A DNA stretch of 26,368 nucleotides from CAYVQU01 sp964453155 (lineage in GTDB: Bacteria > Chloroflexota > Anaerolineae > Anaerolineales > UBA11858). This document shows positions 1-7,831 of the stretch, one piece after another. Location of the stretch: positions 1 to 26,368 of the forward strand of contig CAYVQU010000065.1 in the NCBI GenBank assembly GCA_964453155.1, written 5' to 3'. Under the pieces are notes generated by a model. That model ran no database searches and had not been told where the DNA came from. It worked only from the letters and a program-made list of their open reading frames with translations. Position 1 is the stretch's first letter. Every line of letters starts with the position of its first letter. The position numbers and the translations under genes were made by a program.

Positions 1-47
1 ATTCACAGACCCAACGATGGCGAACTGCCGCTGCTAATTCTGCATAA

Positions 48-1517
48 ACTCTATATATCCAGTTAGCACCAGATCAACGCGTTGCAGCCGTCCCCTATAC
101 GCTGCAAGCCGAAGATACCAAACTAGCGGGAGATGTCGACACCCTCGATGGCCGCGAAGGCAGTTGGTACCAGCAGCGGATTGATGGGATTTGCTCACCG
201 GGTACAGGTATGGCACAGATTGACGTTGATGGGGGGGTAGGCTGCATGGGAGATAGTCCCAATGCTTACTCGGCCGGAAATCAACTCACATTAATCGGTA
301 CCGAGTTCTCGGTCGACGAAGGTGCTGGTTCCGGATTGAATGCCGATCTGGTAGACGGCTACAACTATCACATCCGGGTTGCGGAAACCTGTCCTGAGGG
401 CAGTTCCATTAAGGAAATTGCCAGCGATGGTACGGTAATTTGCATGACCGATGCGTTAATCCGCCCTGGTTTTACGAAATCCACAATTGACAGTAGTGCA
501 ATTTACAACTCGATAACCATCGGGTCTGATGGATTAGGATTAATCAGTTCTACCGATGGTGACACATGGAAAATAAAAGTAACACATTGCGATGATATCG
601 CCTGCTCTAGTGGTACATCCACCATTGTTAGTGATTATGGCTCTCGCCCATCTATAACAGTTGGGGCCGATGGATTGGGGTTGATTAGTTATACCCACTA
701 TGATTTGCAGGTAGCCCATTGTGACAATATCGCCTGCACCAGCGCTACTGTCTCTCAGATTGATAGTTCTTCCGAAGGCTTTCGTTCGTCTATCGTCATC
801 GGTATCGATGGGCGGGGGCTGATCAGCTACTACGATCTCGACAGTGAATCCCTGAAGGTCGCCCACTGCGATAACACCGCCTGCACCAGCGCCACCATCT
901 CTACCCTGGATAGCATCACTATTAGGGACAGTGGTTGGGGGGAAAACACATCGATCACGATTGGGGATGATGGTCTAGGGTTGATCAGCTATTTAGAATA
1001 CATTGACAATGACACTGTTCTAAAAGTAGCGCATTGCAATAATACCGCCTGTACCAGCGCCACCATCTCCACCCTAGACAGTAATCCTGACGTGGGTCAT
1101 TTCTCATCGATAACCATCGGATCGGATGGATTAGGATTGATCAGCTACTACGATAGGACGTCCCACGACCTGAAGGTGGCTCACTGTAATAACGCCGCCT
1201 GCACCGGTGCGACCATCGCCACCCTTGAAAGTGCGGATTGGACCGGACTCTATCCATCCATCACGATTGGATCAGATGGACTAGGGTTAATCAGCTTTTT
1301 TGACAATACGAACGATAAATTGAAAGTAGTCCACTGCAGCAATATTATCTGTTCTAGTGCCTCCATTTATGCTCTCGATACCGGAAATTTCGAATACAGC
1401 ACTTCAATCACCATTGGGATCGACGGTTTAGGACTGATCAGCTACGAAGATGACGGTGCCTTAAAAGTTGTCCATCTGTCGAATATCTTTGGCATTCCTT
1501 ATTTCCAGCGTAGATAG
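48..1517 (+). CDS. Seven-repeat propeller-like secreted/surface protein, 5' end unresolved
   Basis: The first ATG is at 210 and has no ribosome binding site, but the same frame stays open and protein-like back to codon 48 (it reads ...APDQRVAAVPYTLQAEDT...), where an in-frame TAA at 45-47 stops it. No ATG, GTG or TTG lies between 48 and 210. The real gene therefore probably begins upstream, and a frameshift, a stop or an assembly error lies near position 45. Residues counted from 210: about 1-90 resemble the linker found before repeat regions in large exported proteins (a 'GSSIKEIASDGTVIC' stretch). From residue 101 there are seven copies of a roughly 48-residue unit with core SITIGSDGLGLISYYD, then LKVAHC-x4-C-TSATISTLDS. 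Seven beta-rich units suggest a seven-bladed propeller. Six units carry the C-x4-C pair, consistent with disulfides outside the cytoplasm; the last has HL instead of HC and lacks both cysteines. It is followed after 9 bp by another exported protein. Function unknown; ligand binding or adhesion is only a guess. Confidence 0.7.
   Translation, partial: TLYIQLAPDQRVAAVPYTLQAEDTKLAGDVDTLDGREGSWYQQRIDGICSPGTGMAQIDVDGGVGCMGDSPNAYSAGNQLTLIGTEFSVDEGAGSGLNADLVDGYNYHIRVAETCPEGSSIKEIASDGTVICMTDALIRPGFTKSTIDSSAIYNSITIGSDGLGLISSTDGDTWKIKVTHCDDIACSSGTSTIVSDYGSRPSITVGADGLGLISYTHYDLQVAHCDNIACTSATVSQIDSSSEGFRSSIVIGIDGRGLISYYDLDSESLKVAHCDNTACTSATISTLDSITIRDSGWGENTSITIGDDGLGLISYLEYIDNDTVLKVAHCNNTACTSATISTLDSNPDVGHFSSITIGSDGLGLISYYDRTSHDLKVAHCNNAACTGATIATLESADWTGLYPSITIGSDGLGLISFFDNTNDKLKVVHCSNIICSSASIYALDTGNFEYSTSITIGIDGLGLISYEDDGALKVVHLSNIFGIPYFQRR
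510..1514 (+). repeat. Seven tandem ~48-residue coding repeats
   Basis: Units start at the successive SI(T/V)(I/V)G motifs. Each has a conserved GLGLIS strand, a variable 8-20 residue loop, an (L/I)K/QV-x-HC strand, a cysteine four residues on, and in most a TSATISTLDS end. Units 3, 4 and 5 are the most alike (for example the shared CTSATISTLDS in 3 and 4). Units 1, 6 and 7 diverge, as expected of the ends of an array. Confidence 0.85.
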
Positions 1518-1526
1518 GAGCAAATC

Positions 1527-2903
1527 ATGAAAAAAAGAACACGAATTATCATCCTATCTATATTACTCGGGATCATCTTGCCAATCAGCATCGTGGTCGC
1601 CAACGGGGGAGTGGCTGAAATTCAACGGCGGTTGATCAGCGGGGGTGGGGGGACGATTTCTGGCGAGAACGTGCGGCTTGATGCCTCTCTCGGGCAGCCT
1701 GTAGTGGGCATTTCCAACGAAGGAAATCAATCCATCCATGCCGGTTACTGGCCAGGCGTAACCATCATTACCAACACCATTTATGTGGATGCAGATGCTG
1801 TTGGAGCTGCCACCGGCCTGAGTTGGACGGACGCCTATACTAACCCGCAAGATGCCCTGGCTGTTGCTCTAAGTGGGGATGAAGTTTGGGTTGCAGAGGG
1901 GGTTTACTACCCGGATGAAGGCGTAGGCCAAACGGATAATTACACCGCAAGTACATTTCTGCTGCCTGATGGGGTCGCCATCTATGGGGGATTCGATCCT
2001 GATATTGGGGATGATGATTTCAGTGAACGCGATTGGCGCACAAACGTGTCAGTCTTGAGCGGCGATCTAGTCCAAGATGACATTGCCGACAGCGGAGTGG
2101 TCACCGATACGGCGAATATCACTGGCACCAACGCCTATCACGTCGTCTCCAGCACCAACGTAGGCTCAAACACCATCTTGGACGGCTTCACCGTCACCGC
2201 TGGGCAGGCTAATCTTTCTGGACCTCATCAAAACGGCGGTGGTATGCACAATGAAGACAGCAGCCCCATTCTACGGAATCTGATTTTCTCCGGGAATTAT
2301 GCCATGGCCAACGGTGGCGGGATGATTAACTTCAGCAGCAATCCCACGCTGACCAATGTGAGTTTCATCAACAACTCTGCTGGCTATCGCGGCGGCGGGA
2401 TGGCCAATCACGGCAGCAGCCCCCAACTGACCAATGTCATCCTGCGCGGAAATTTTGGTGATAATGGTGGGGGCGCGCTGTTTAATCGCCAGAGTGATCC
2501 AACCCTCGTTCATGTGACTGTCGTTGCAAATGAATCCGGTGCGGATGGCGGCGGGCTATACAACTGGGAACCCCCCTATCCCACCCTGATCAATTCCATT
2601 GTATGGGGGAATACGGCCGCGAATAGTGGCGACCAACTTTACGACCGGTCTGGTGCTGCCCCCGTGGTCACTTACTCAGATATCGAAGGTGGCTATTCTG
2701 GGACTGGCAATATCAATATCGATCCTCAATTCGTCCGCGAGTACGATGACCTTCATCTCGATGCGGTCACCCCCGCCGTCGATGGGGCTGACCCCAACCA
2801 TTGTCCGGCCACCGACATCGACGGCCTCCCCCGCGGGTCCACCTGCGACATGGGGGCTTGCGAGTATCGCTATCGGATGTATTTCCCGCTGGTTACTCGC
2901 TGA
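1527..2903 (+). CDS. Secreted right-handed beta-helix protein (choice-of-anchor Q-like C-terminus)
   Basis: The ATG follows a good ribosome binding site (AGGAG, 7 bases upstream). Residues 1-25 are a signal peptide: MKKRTR, then a long Ile/Leu stretch ending near VVANG. Residues 30-78 hold a GGGGTISGE...GQPV...GYWPG module common at the start of exported Chloroflexota proteins. From residue 86 (YVDADA...GLSWTDAYTNPQDAL) the sequence matches the pectate-lyase-like beta-helix entry strand. Residues about 225-360 contain repeated N/S-rich turns with GGGM or GGGL every 22-25 residues, the rungs of a parallel beta-helix. Near the C-terminus DIDGLPRG...CDMGACE matches the 'choice-of-anchor Q' pattern, and the protein ends YFPLVTR, a short aromatic-Pro-Leu-Val tail of possible sorting use. 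No catalytic residues could be assigned. It lies 9 bp after the repeat protein and is probably co-transcribed with it. Confidence 0.85.
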   Translation: MKKRTRIIILSILLGIILPISIVVANGGVAEIQRRLISGGGGTISGENVRLDASLGQPVVGISNEGNQSIHAGYWPGVTIITNTIYVDADAVGAATGLSWTDAYTNPQDALAVALSGDEVWVAEGVYYPDEGVGQTDNYTASTFLLPDGVAIYGGFDPDIGDDDFSERDWRTNVSVLSGDLVQDDIADSGVVTDTANITGTNAYHVVSSTNVGSNTILDGFTVTAGQANLSGPHQNGGGMHNEDSSPILRNLIFSGNYAMANGGGMINFSSNPTLTNVSFINNSAGYRGGGMANHGSSPQLTNVILRGNFGDNGGGALFNRQSDPTLVHVTVVANESGADGGGLYNWEPPYPTLINSIVWGNTAANSGDQLYDRSGAAPVVTYSDIEGGYSGTGNINIDPQFVREYDDLHLDAVTPAVDGADPNHCPATDIDGLPRGSTCDMGACEYRYRMYFPLVTR

Positions 2904-2926
2904 GTGGGTGATGGGTGGTGGGAAAA
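2904..2926. repeat. GTGGGTGGTGGGAA-type low-complexity repeat, copy 1
   Basis: A G-rich run (GTGGGTGATGGGTGGTGGGAA) starts right after the beta-helix stop codon. Related runs lie on the other strand at 16401-16430 and as a hairpin at 18212-18262, so it appears to be a dispersed intergenic family. Confidence 0.45.
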
Positions 2927-2979
2927 TCTACCGCATCCCAATTTCCGCTGCGAGAAGGATTAGCAACGGATAGGTACCA

Positions 2980-3019
2980 GATTAGCGGATGTCTATCGGC
3001 AGCCGAGTATCCGCTAATC
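2980..3019. repeat. Perfect 11-bp inverted repeat between convergent genes
   Basis: GATTAGCGGAT (2980-2990) pairs with ATCCGCTAATC (3009-3019) across an 18-base loop. A third related half, GGATTAGC, lies at 2957-2964 and could pair with the right arm instead. The element sits between the + strand beta-helix gene and the - strand nucleotidyltransferase gene. It may end transcription from either side, though no T-run follows; it may equally be a copy of a dispersed palindromic repeat. Confidence 0.5.
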
Positions 3020-3054
3020 CGTTCGGCGAAGCCATCCGCTGCTGAATTCTTAGA

Positions 3055-3891
3055 TCAGTTCACCAGGTCTTCAAACCCGGTATTGATCAATAGCTGATCC
3101 AGGTTATCCAACCATTCATCCAGGCTGGTCATCAAACCAGTGATTCCGCCCGCTGATTGTTGCAAGATGGTTTCGATCTGAGGAACCATCTTTTCGGGCT
3201 GTTGGGGGCACAGGGATGCGGCTCGTTCGAGCAAGCGTTTCTCACCAGGATGGGGTACCCGGTTGAGGGCAAAGATGATATCAAAATAACTGGCCAGCAG
3301 CGCCGCGATTCGATGGTTGATGCTGACCAGATCGCCGCGTTTGAGCGCTTTTTCGATCTGATGGGTATAGGCCGGGATGACGGACCGCAGGATGGGGTAA
3401 TTCTTGGTGACGATGTTCTGGCGCAGTTCCTCGGGGTACGGAACATTACACTTTTCTTTAATTGCGTGTAGCCAATTATTGGGATCAGACAAAATGGCCA
3501 TATTTCGCATCGTATGCCAGTGACAGGTCGTATACCCCATGCTGGCGTAATGGTGGACTAAAACATTGCCGATCTGGTCTGCGATCCAGCCGGGGTCCCA
3601 ATACATCACATCGATCTCGATCCCGCTGGGGGCGTCGAACCACTCGTCGCCGGGGTCCCAAAAAGTCAGGTTCATATCGGCCCGGCTGGCCCCCCGTTGG
3701 TCCACGATGGCCTGGCGGACGGCGACGGGGATCGGTTCGGTGGTAAAGACATACAGGTCGATGTCGGAATCTTTATCGATAGTGCCCGATGTCACCGACC
3801 CGCCTTGCCCAACCGCAACGACGGAAGGGATTTGAGCGAATTGGTCCGCAAAATATTGCGCTAATTCAGAAAATTGTGTGATGGTTTTCAT
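3055..3891 (-). CDS. Nucleotidyltransferase-fold protein (Pol beta superfamily)
   Basis: The ATG at 3891 follows GGAG with 6-base spacing. Residues 24-50 carry the superfamily signature: GQGGS (28-32), SGT, then SDIDLYVF, whose D43 and D45 would bind the two metals. The third acidic residue fits D94 in GIEIDVMYWD. The C-terminal half (about 150-278) is helical and resembles the helical domain that follows such folds in DUF4037-type and antibiotic-nucleotidyltransferase-like proteins. Known members move an NMP group onto small molecules, tRNA or proteins; the substrate here cannot be read. It is last in a - strand run behind the ABC exporter pair, but a large inverted repeat in the 102-bp gap may separate transcription. 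All metal-binding residues are present, so it is probably active. Confidence 0.8.
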   Translation of the reverse strand: MKTITQFSELAQYFADQFAQIPSVVAVGQGGSVTSGTIDKDSDIDLYVFTTEPIPVAVRQAIVDQRGASRADMNLTFWDPGDEWFDAPSGIEIDVMYWDPGWIADQIGNVLVHHYASMGYTTCHWHTMRNMAILSDPNNWLHAIKEKCNVPYPEELRQNIVTKNYPILRSVIPAYTHQIEKALKRGDLVSINHRIAALLASYFDIIFALNRVPHPGEKRLLERAASLCPQQPEKMVPQIETILQQSAGGITGLMTSLDEWLDNLDQLLINTGFEDLVN

Positions 3892-3905
3892 ATCAACTCC
3901 AAACT

Positions 3906-3987
3906 AACGCAGAGACGCGGAGTTGCAACGGTGCAAAGATATTTTTTGTATTTCCTTTGCGTCTCTGCCGCTCTGCGCCTTTGCGTT
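3906..3987. repeat. Long imperfect inverted repeat of the CGCAGAGACGC family
   Basis: Arms of 33 bases (3906-3938 and 3955-3987) match at about 24 positions by hand alignment. Both begin or end with AACGC/GCGTT and AAAG/CTTT, and the 16-base loop is AT-rich. The repeated text is a CGCAGAGACGC/CGCAAAG motif series known to recur between genes in many bacterial genomes. Here it fills the gap between the second ABC half and the nucleotidyltransferase, where it could form a large mRNA hairpin. Confidence 0.65.
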
Positions 3988-3993
3988 AAAAAA

Positions 3994-5796
3994 TCACGAA
4001 TACTCCCCTGCCCACAAGCGCTGCATTTCTTCACTCGTTACCAATAGTTCATCCAAATCGCCCTCCGCTTCGATACGGCCATCCTTCAACACGATGATGT
4101 GATCGGCCTGCCGCAGAGCCGTCCGCCGGTGGGAAACGACCAGGGCGGTCTGGTTGGAGCGTTCGAAGACCCGCTCCCACAGGGTGCGTTCGGTTTCGAC
4201 GTCCAGGGCGCTGGAGAGATCATCGAAGACCAGCAGTTCGGGGTCGCGGACAAACATCCGGGCCGCGGCGGTGCGTTGGATTTGTCCGCCAGAAAGTTTA
4301 ACCCCTTTTGGTCCGACCATGGTCTCCAGCCGTTGGTCGAACTCGGCTAAATCCTGCTCCATAACGGCGGCGCGAATGGCGGTTTCGATGGCGGTGTCAT
4401 CCTGGTCCAGGCCCATTAAGATGTTATCCCGCAGGGTGTCGCTGAACAACCGGGGGACCTGAGCGGTATAAGCGCAGCGTGGGGGGACGAAGAAGGAGGC
4501 GGGGTCATCAATAGAATCGCCGTTCCAGGTGATCGTGCCCCGGTCCTTGGGGAGCAATCCCAACAAAACCCGCAGGAGGGTGGTTTTGCCGGAACCGATC
4601 CGGCCGGTGACCACCGTCAGGGTGCCGCGTTCGACCTCCAGGTTGATATCCGTGATGCCGTTGTCAGACTCCGGGAATTGGTAACTTAAGTTGGTGGCAA
4701 TCAACCGTGATAGGTGGTCGGCGGTGCCCTTCTGTTCATACGTCACGGTAGGGAACTTCCCGTGCATATAAACCGGACTGAATTCCACCAAACCGTCTAT
4801 CGGTGCGCCTTCCATCAGACGCTGCATCCGTTCGACCGAAATCCCGATCTGGCGGTAACGGGCGATCAGCAGCCCGGAGAAGGCCGTCAAGTCCGCGATG
4901 AATTCCAGGTAGAAGACGAATAAGGCAAAATCACCGATGGTGAAGGCCCCGTCCCGCATCGCCCGCCCGGCCAGGATCAGGATGATCCCGGTGCCCAGGT
5001 TGATGGCGTTGCGGAAAATGGAGTGCAGAATTTCGTTGAATAACCGGTCCTTGATCGACAGGCGGCGGCGTTCGTCGTTGAGTTCGTTGAAATGGGCGAT
5101 CACCCCTTCTTCGGCGGTGGCCACTTTGACGGCTTGAACCGCTCCGAAGAATTCGGCGATGAACCCGGTCACAATTCCGGCCGAGCGGCGGCTGGCCCGG
5201 CGGTATTCGTCGATCCGGTTGGTCGAGGCCCCAGCGATGACCCCAACGACCAGGAAGGGGATGATGGCCAGGGCCGTGATCGTCGGACTGATGCGCACCA
5301 TTATGATCACGGCAATCACACTGAAGGCGAACAACCCTAAAATATCATTGAGCCACAAGGCAAACAGCGGGATTTCGAAGACATCGCCTCGGAAGCGGCT
5401 AATGGCCTCCCCAGGTGAATCGGGTAGCGCGGAGGCCCCCGGCCGGCGCAGGATGTGTTTGAGCAGATTTTTGCGCAGCAGGGTCATCGTATCGACAAAG
5501 AAAGGCACATTGGTGACGATCAGCCCGGCGATGCCCAAAACGCTCCCGAATTCGGCTGCAAATAGTAACGCTATGATCGTCCACAGGTTCAAGCCGATCC
5601 CAGCGTCCCCGCTCAATAAGTTGAAAAATTCGCGCATTACCAGTCCAGGAACCTGGAAGAAGAGCATGGCGATGATCATGGCGAACAAGTTGGCCAGCCA
5701 CAAACCGGGTCGATAGCGGATCATTCGCCAGATGACGCGCCAGGCGGGGAGGGCGGGGGGTTTGAGATTATCTTGGGTGGCAGTAGTAGTTGTCAT
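3994..5796 (-). CDS. ABC exporter half-transporter, degenerate-Walker-B subunit (pair 1)
   Basis: A 600-aa fused membrane-ATPase half-transporter. Six helices fit residues about 32-315 (for example 32-50, 72-95, 150-190, 262-305), then the nucleotide-binding domain. Motifs: Walker A GRIGSGKT (398-405), Q-loop Gln446, intact LSGGQ (501-505), Walker B LLVFDD (521-526), H-loop His556. The residue after the Walker B Asp is Asp526 where an active exporter has Glu, the mark of the degenerate site in heterodimeric exporters. Its partner is the upstream gene at 5995-7740, which has the Glu but a broken signature. No clear ribosome binding site precedes the ATG at 5796. The substrate is unknown; homologous pairs move drugs, lipids or peptides outward. 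The N-terminus MTTTT is shared with the matching subunit of pair 2 at 16434. Confidence 0.92.
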   Translation of the reverse strand: MTTTTATQDNLKPPALPAWRVIWRMIRYRPGLWLANLFAMIIAMLFFQVPGLVMREFFNLLSGDAGIGLNLWTIIALLFAAEFGSVLGIAGLIVTNVPFFVDTMTLLRKNLLKHILRRPGASALPDSPGEAISRFRGDVFEIPLFALWLNDILGLFAFSVIAVIIMVRISPTITALAIIPFLVVGVIAGASTNRIDEYRRASRRSAGIVTGFIAEFFGAVQAVKVATAEEGVIAHFNELNDERRRLSIKDRLFNEILHSIFRNAINLGTGIILILAGRAMRDGAFTIGDFALFVFYLEFIADLTAFSGLLIARYRQIGISVERMQRLMEGAPIDGLVEFSPVYMHGKFPTVTYEQKGTADHLSRLIATNLSYQFPESDNGITDINLEVERGTLTVVTGRIGSGKTTLLRVLLGLLPKDRGTITWNGDSIDDPASFFVPPRCAYTAQVPRLFSDTLRDNILMGLDQDDTAIETAIRAAVMEQDLAEFDQRLETMVGPKGVKLSGGQIQRTAAARMFVRDPELLVFDDLSSALDVETERTLWERVFERSNQTALVVSHRRTALRQADHIIVLKDGRIEAEGDLDELLVTSEEMQRLWAGEYS

Positions 5797-5827
5797 TACG
5801 ATTTTTCGTTGGATTCTAACGTAGGTT

Positions 5828-5890
5828 CATCCTGAGTAGCGGTCGCAACCTTCGATCCAGGCTTCATGCTGTTACGCATTACTCAGGATG
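5828..5890. repeat. Perfect 11-bp inverted repeat between the two ABC genes
   Basis: CATCCTGAGTA (5828-5838) is repeated inverted as TACTCAGGATG (5880-5890), with a 41-base loop. It lies in the 198-bp spacer inside the ABC pair, next to a CTGAGC...GTCGAAGG repeat copy at 5932-5950. The spacer is unusually long for a two-gene exporter operon, and repeat insertion would explain that. Confidence 0.55.
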
Positions 5891-5931
5891 CTAGTTTTTT
5901 AGGCAATTTTAGTAGCGTATCGAAGTTTCGT

Positions 5932-5950
5932 CCTGAGCCCCGTCGAAGGG
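5932..5950. repeat. CCTGAGC-(C)n-GTCGAAGG dispersed repeat, copy 1
   Basis: CCTGAGCCCCGTCGAAGGG. Related copies lie at 7904-7920 (ACTGAGCAAGTCGAAGT) and 25409-25425 (CCTGAGCCTGTCGAAGG). All three are outside genes. The motif is a near-palindrome (CTTCGAC/GTCGAAG with CTGAGC) known to recur in many bacterial genomes. Confidence 0.6.
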
Positions 5951-5994
5951 GGTGAAGCGTGAATAGTGAAGACTCACGCATCATGTGTCACGTT

Positions 5995-7740
5995 TCACGC
6001 CAAGACTTCCTCCAATCCCGTTTGGAGGAGATGGTAGAAGCGCGAGTTTACGTCGGCGGCCAGGGCCGCGCGGTCGCCGTACTCGGCGATGTGGCCGGCG
6101 TCCAGGATCATGATCTGGTCGGTGCGGTGGACGGTGCCGAGGCGGTGGGCGATGATAATGGCGGTCCGGTTTTCGAGGAGTTTGTCGACGGCTTGTTCGA
6201 TGAGCTGTTCGGTGGCCGGGTCGAGGCGAGAGGAGGCTTCGTCGAGGATCACCAGGCCGGGGTCGCGCAGGAAAACGCGGGTGAAGGCTAGGAGTTGGCC
6301 CTCCCCGGCGGAGAGGCCGCGGCCCTGGGTTTCAAGTTTGGTATCGAGACCTTTGGGAAGGGTTTCGTACCAGGAATTCAACCCCAACTCTTCGAGGGCG
6401 GCCAGAATTTGGTCATCAGCAATCGCGCGGTCGAAGAAAGTCAGGTTATCGCGCACGGTGGCATGGAAGAGTTGAACGTCTTGGGTGACCATCGCCACCC
6501 GTTGGCGGAGCTGGCTCAGCGTGGGTTGCTGGAGGGGGATACCACCAACCGAAATTTCACCCTGGGTGGGGTCATACAGGCGGAAAACCAGCCGGGCCAG
6601 GGTCGTTTTCCCGGAGCCGGTGCGGCCTAAAAGGCCCAGGACTTTGCCGGGTTCCAGCGCAAAGTCGATGCCATTGAGTACGGGTTCATCTTTGATATAT
6701 GAAAAATGGACGGTGTCAAACTTCAAATTCAACGGGCAACATTCGATTTCGGCCCCGGGACCGTCATTGATCTTCGTTTCGATGGCCCGCAGGTCTTTGA
6801 GCCGTTCAGTCGCGGCCCCGATGTTCTGCAAATTCTCGATCTGGTGGGTGATCTCGCGAATCGGGCGGCGAAGCAGGTTCGTGTAGAAGACGATCAGGTA
6901 GGCGGTCCCCAGAGTAATAACTTGGGCCTGAAAAAGTTGATACCCGGCATAAAATGACATCGCGATCCCCAAGGTTAGCAGCATACCCGCGGCCAGCCGC
7001 ACCAGCCAAAACCGGCGCCAGGCGGCCCGCCAATGGGTGTGAACCTTGAACATCAGCTTATACAACCCCAAAATGACAAAATCGACGGCCCCACTGGAGC
7101 GGATGTCTTCGGTTCCCGCCAGCCGTTCTTCCAGATAGCCAAATAAATCGGCGATCACTTCTCGCAATTTTTTCTGGTGGGGGATGGCAATCCCGCGCAC
7201 CCCATTGAGCACGATCAATGTCAGGATGGAGAACACGAAAAAGGCCAGGCCCACCCGCCAGTCTTCCAGCAGCATGGCGATCAGAATCCCCAGCATCAGC
7301 AACATGCTGCCCAAGACTCGAATGACCAGTTGAGAGAAGAAATTGGATAGTTCGGTCACATCGCCATCGATGCGCTCGATGAGTTCCCCGGGGCTGGAAT
7401 CATTATGGAAACTCATATCCAGGGTCAGGCAGTGCCGGGCCAGTTCGGCTCTTAACGCATTGGTCGCGGTCCAGGCCACATTTTCACCCACGTAAGTGGC
7501 ACTGACGCCGACCACCTGTTGGATCAGGGCAATGCCAATAAAGGCAATGGCCGCCCACACTAAAATTCGGACTTCTTCGCCAGCCATGGCCGTATCGATG
7601 AAGAAGCGCATGATTTGCGGGTTGACCACCTGTAATCCAATGGTGCTCAAGAGGAGAACAGACAGTAAAATGAAACGGTTGCGTTGGGGGTGGATGTACC
7701 GGGCCAGCAGATCCCAGTATTGGCTGAAGGGAATTTTCAA
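5995..7740 (-). CDS. ABC exporter half-transporter, catalytic-Glu subunit (pair 1)
   Basis: A 581-aa half-transporter starting at a TTG codon (7738-7740) eight bases after a strong AAAGGAG; this start gives MKIPFSQYWD, a natural N-terminus before the first helix (about 23-42). Membrane helices continue to about 290. Motifs: Walker A GRTGSGKT (372-379), Q-loop Gln420, signature LSAGE (476-480) instead of LSGGQ, Walker B with Asp500 and catalytic Glu501, H-loop His532. Paired with the downstream half (Asp in place of Glu, intact LSGGQ), one composite site would be intact and the other doubly degenerate, as in known heterodimeric ABC exporters. It is the first gene of the - strand exporter unit. 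Substrate unknown. Confidence 0.92.
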   Translation of the reverse strand: MKIPFSQYWDLLARYIHPQRNRFILLSVLLLSTIGLQVVNPQIMRFFIDTAMAGEEVRILVWAAIAFIGIALIQQVVGVSATYVGENVAWTATNALRAELARHCLTLDMSFHNDSSPGELIERIDGDVTELSNFFSQLVIRVLGSMLLMLGILIAMLLEDWRVGLAFFVFSILTLIVLNGVRGIAIPHQKKLREVIADLFGYLEERLAGTEDIRSSGAVDFVILGLYKLMFKVHTHWRAAWRRFWLVRLAAGMLLTLGIAMSFYAGYQLFQAQVITLGTAYLIVFYTNLLRRPIREITHQIENLQNIGAATERLKDLRAIETKINDGPGAEIECCPLNLKFDTVHFSYIKDEPVLNGIDFALEPGKVLGLLGRTGSGKTTLARLVFRLYDPTQGEISVGGIPLQQPTLSQLRQRVAMVTQDVQLFHATVRDNLTFFDRAIADDQILAALEELGLNSWYETLPKGLDTKLETQGRGLSAGEGQLLAFTRVFLRDPGLVILDEASSRLDPATEQLIEQAVDKLLENRTAIIIAHRLGTVHRTDQIMILDAGHIAEYGDRAALAADVNSRFYHLLQTGLEEVLA

Positions 7741-7748
7741 GTGTTAAT

Positions 7749-7755
7749 CTCCTTT
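7749..7755 (-). promoter_or_regulatory. Ribosome binding site that fixes the TTG start
   Basis: On the - strand AAAGGAG lies 8 bases before the TTG at 7740. No ATG or GTG is as well placed, so this decides the start of the first ABC gene of pair 1. Confidence 0.75.
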
Positions 7756-7831
7756 CCCTGAACGGAAGGAATATTATAGCGCAAATTAGAGCATAGTTAG
7801 CTGTAATGCCTCCCCCTTCGAGCTCCTCTCG

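Noticed and set aside
510..1514. CRISPR-like or tandem non-coding repeat
   Set aside because: Period is about 140-160 bp, variable and always a multiple of three; similarity is at protein level, so it is a coding repeat.
2599..2973. 124-codon + frame overlapping the beta-helix C-terminus
   Set aside because: Alternative frame of a clearly coding region; no family features.
5159..5716. 185-codon frame antisense to the first ABC gene
   Set aside because: Shadow of a strongly coding - strand gene with all ABC motifs; no start signal of its own.
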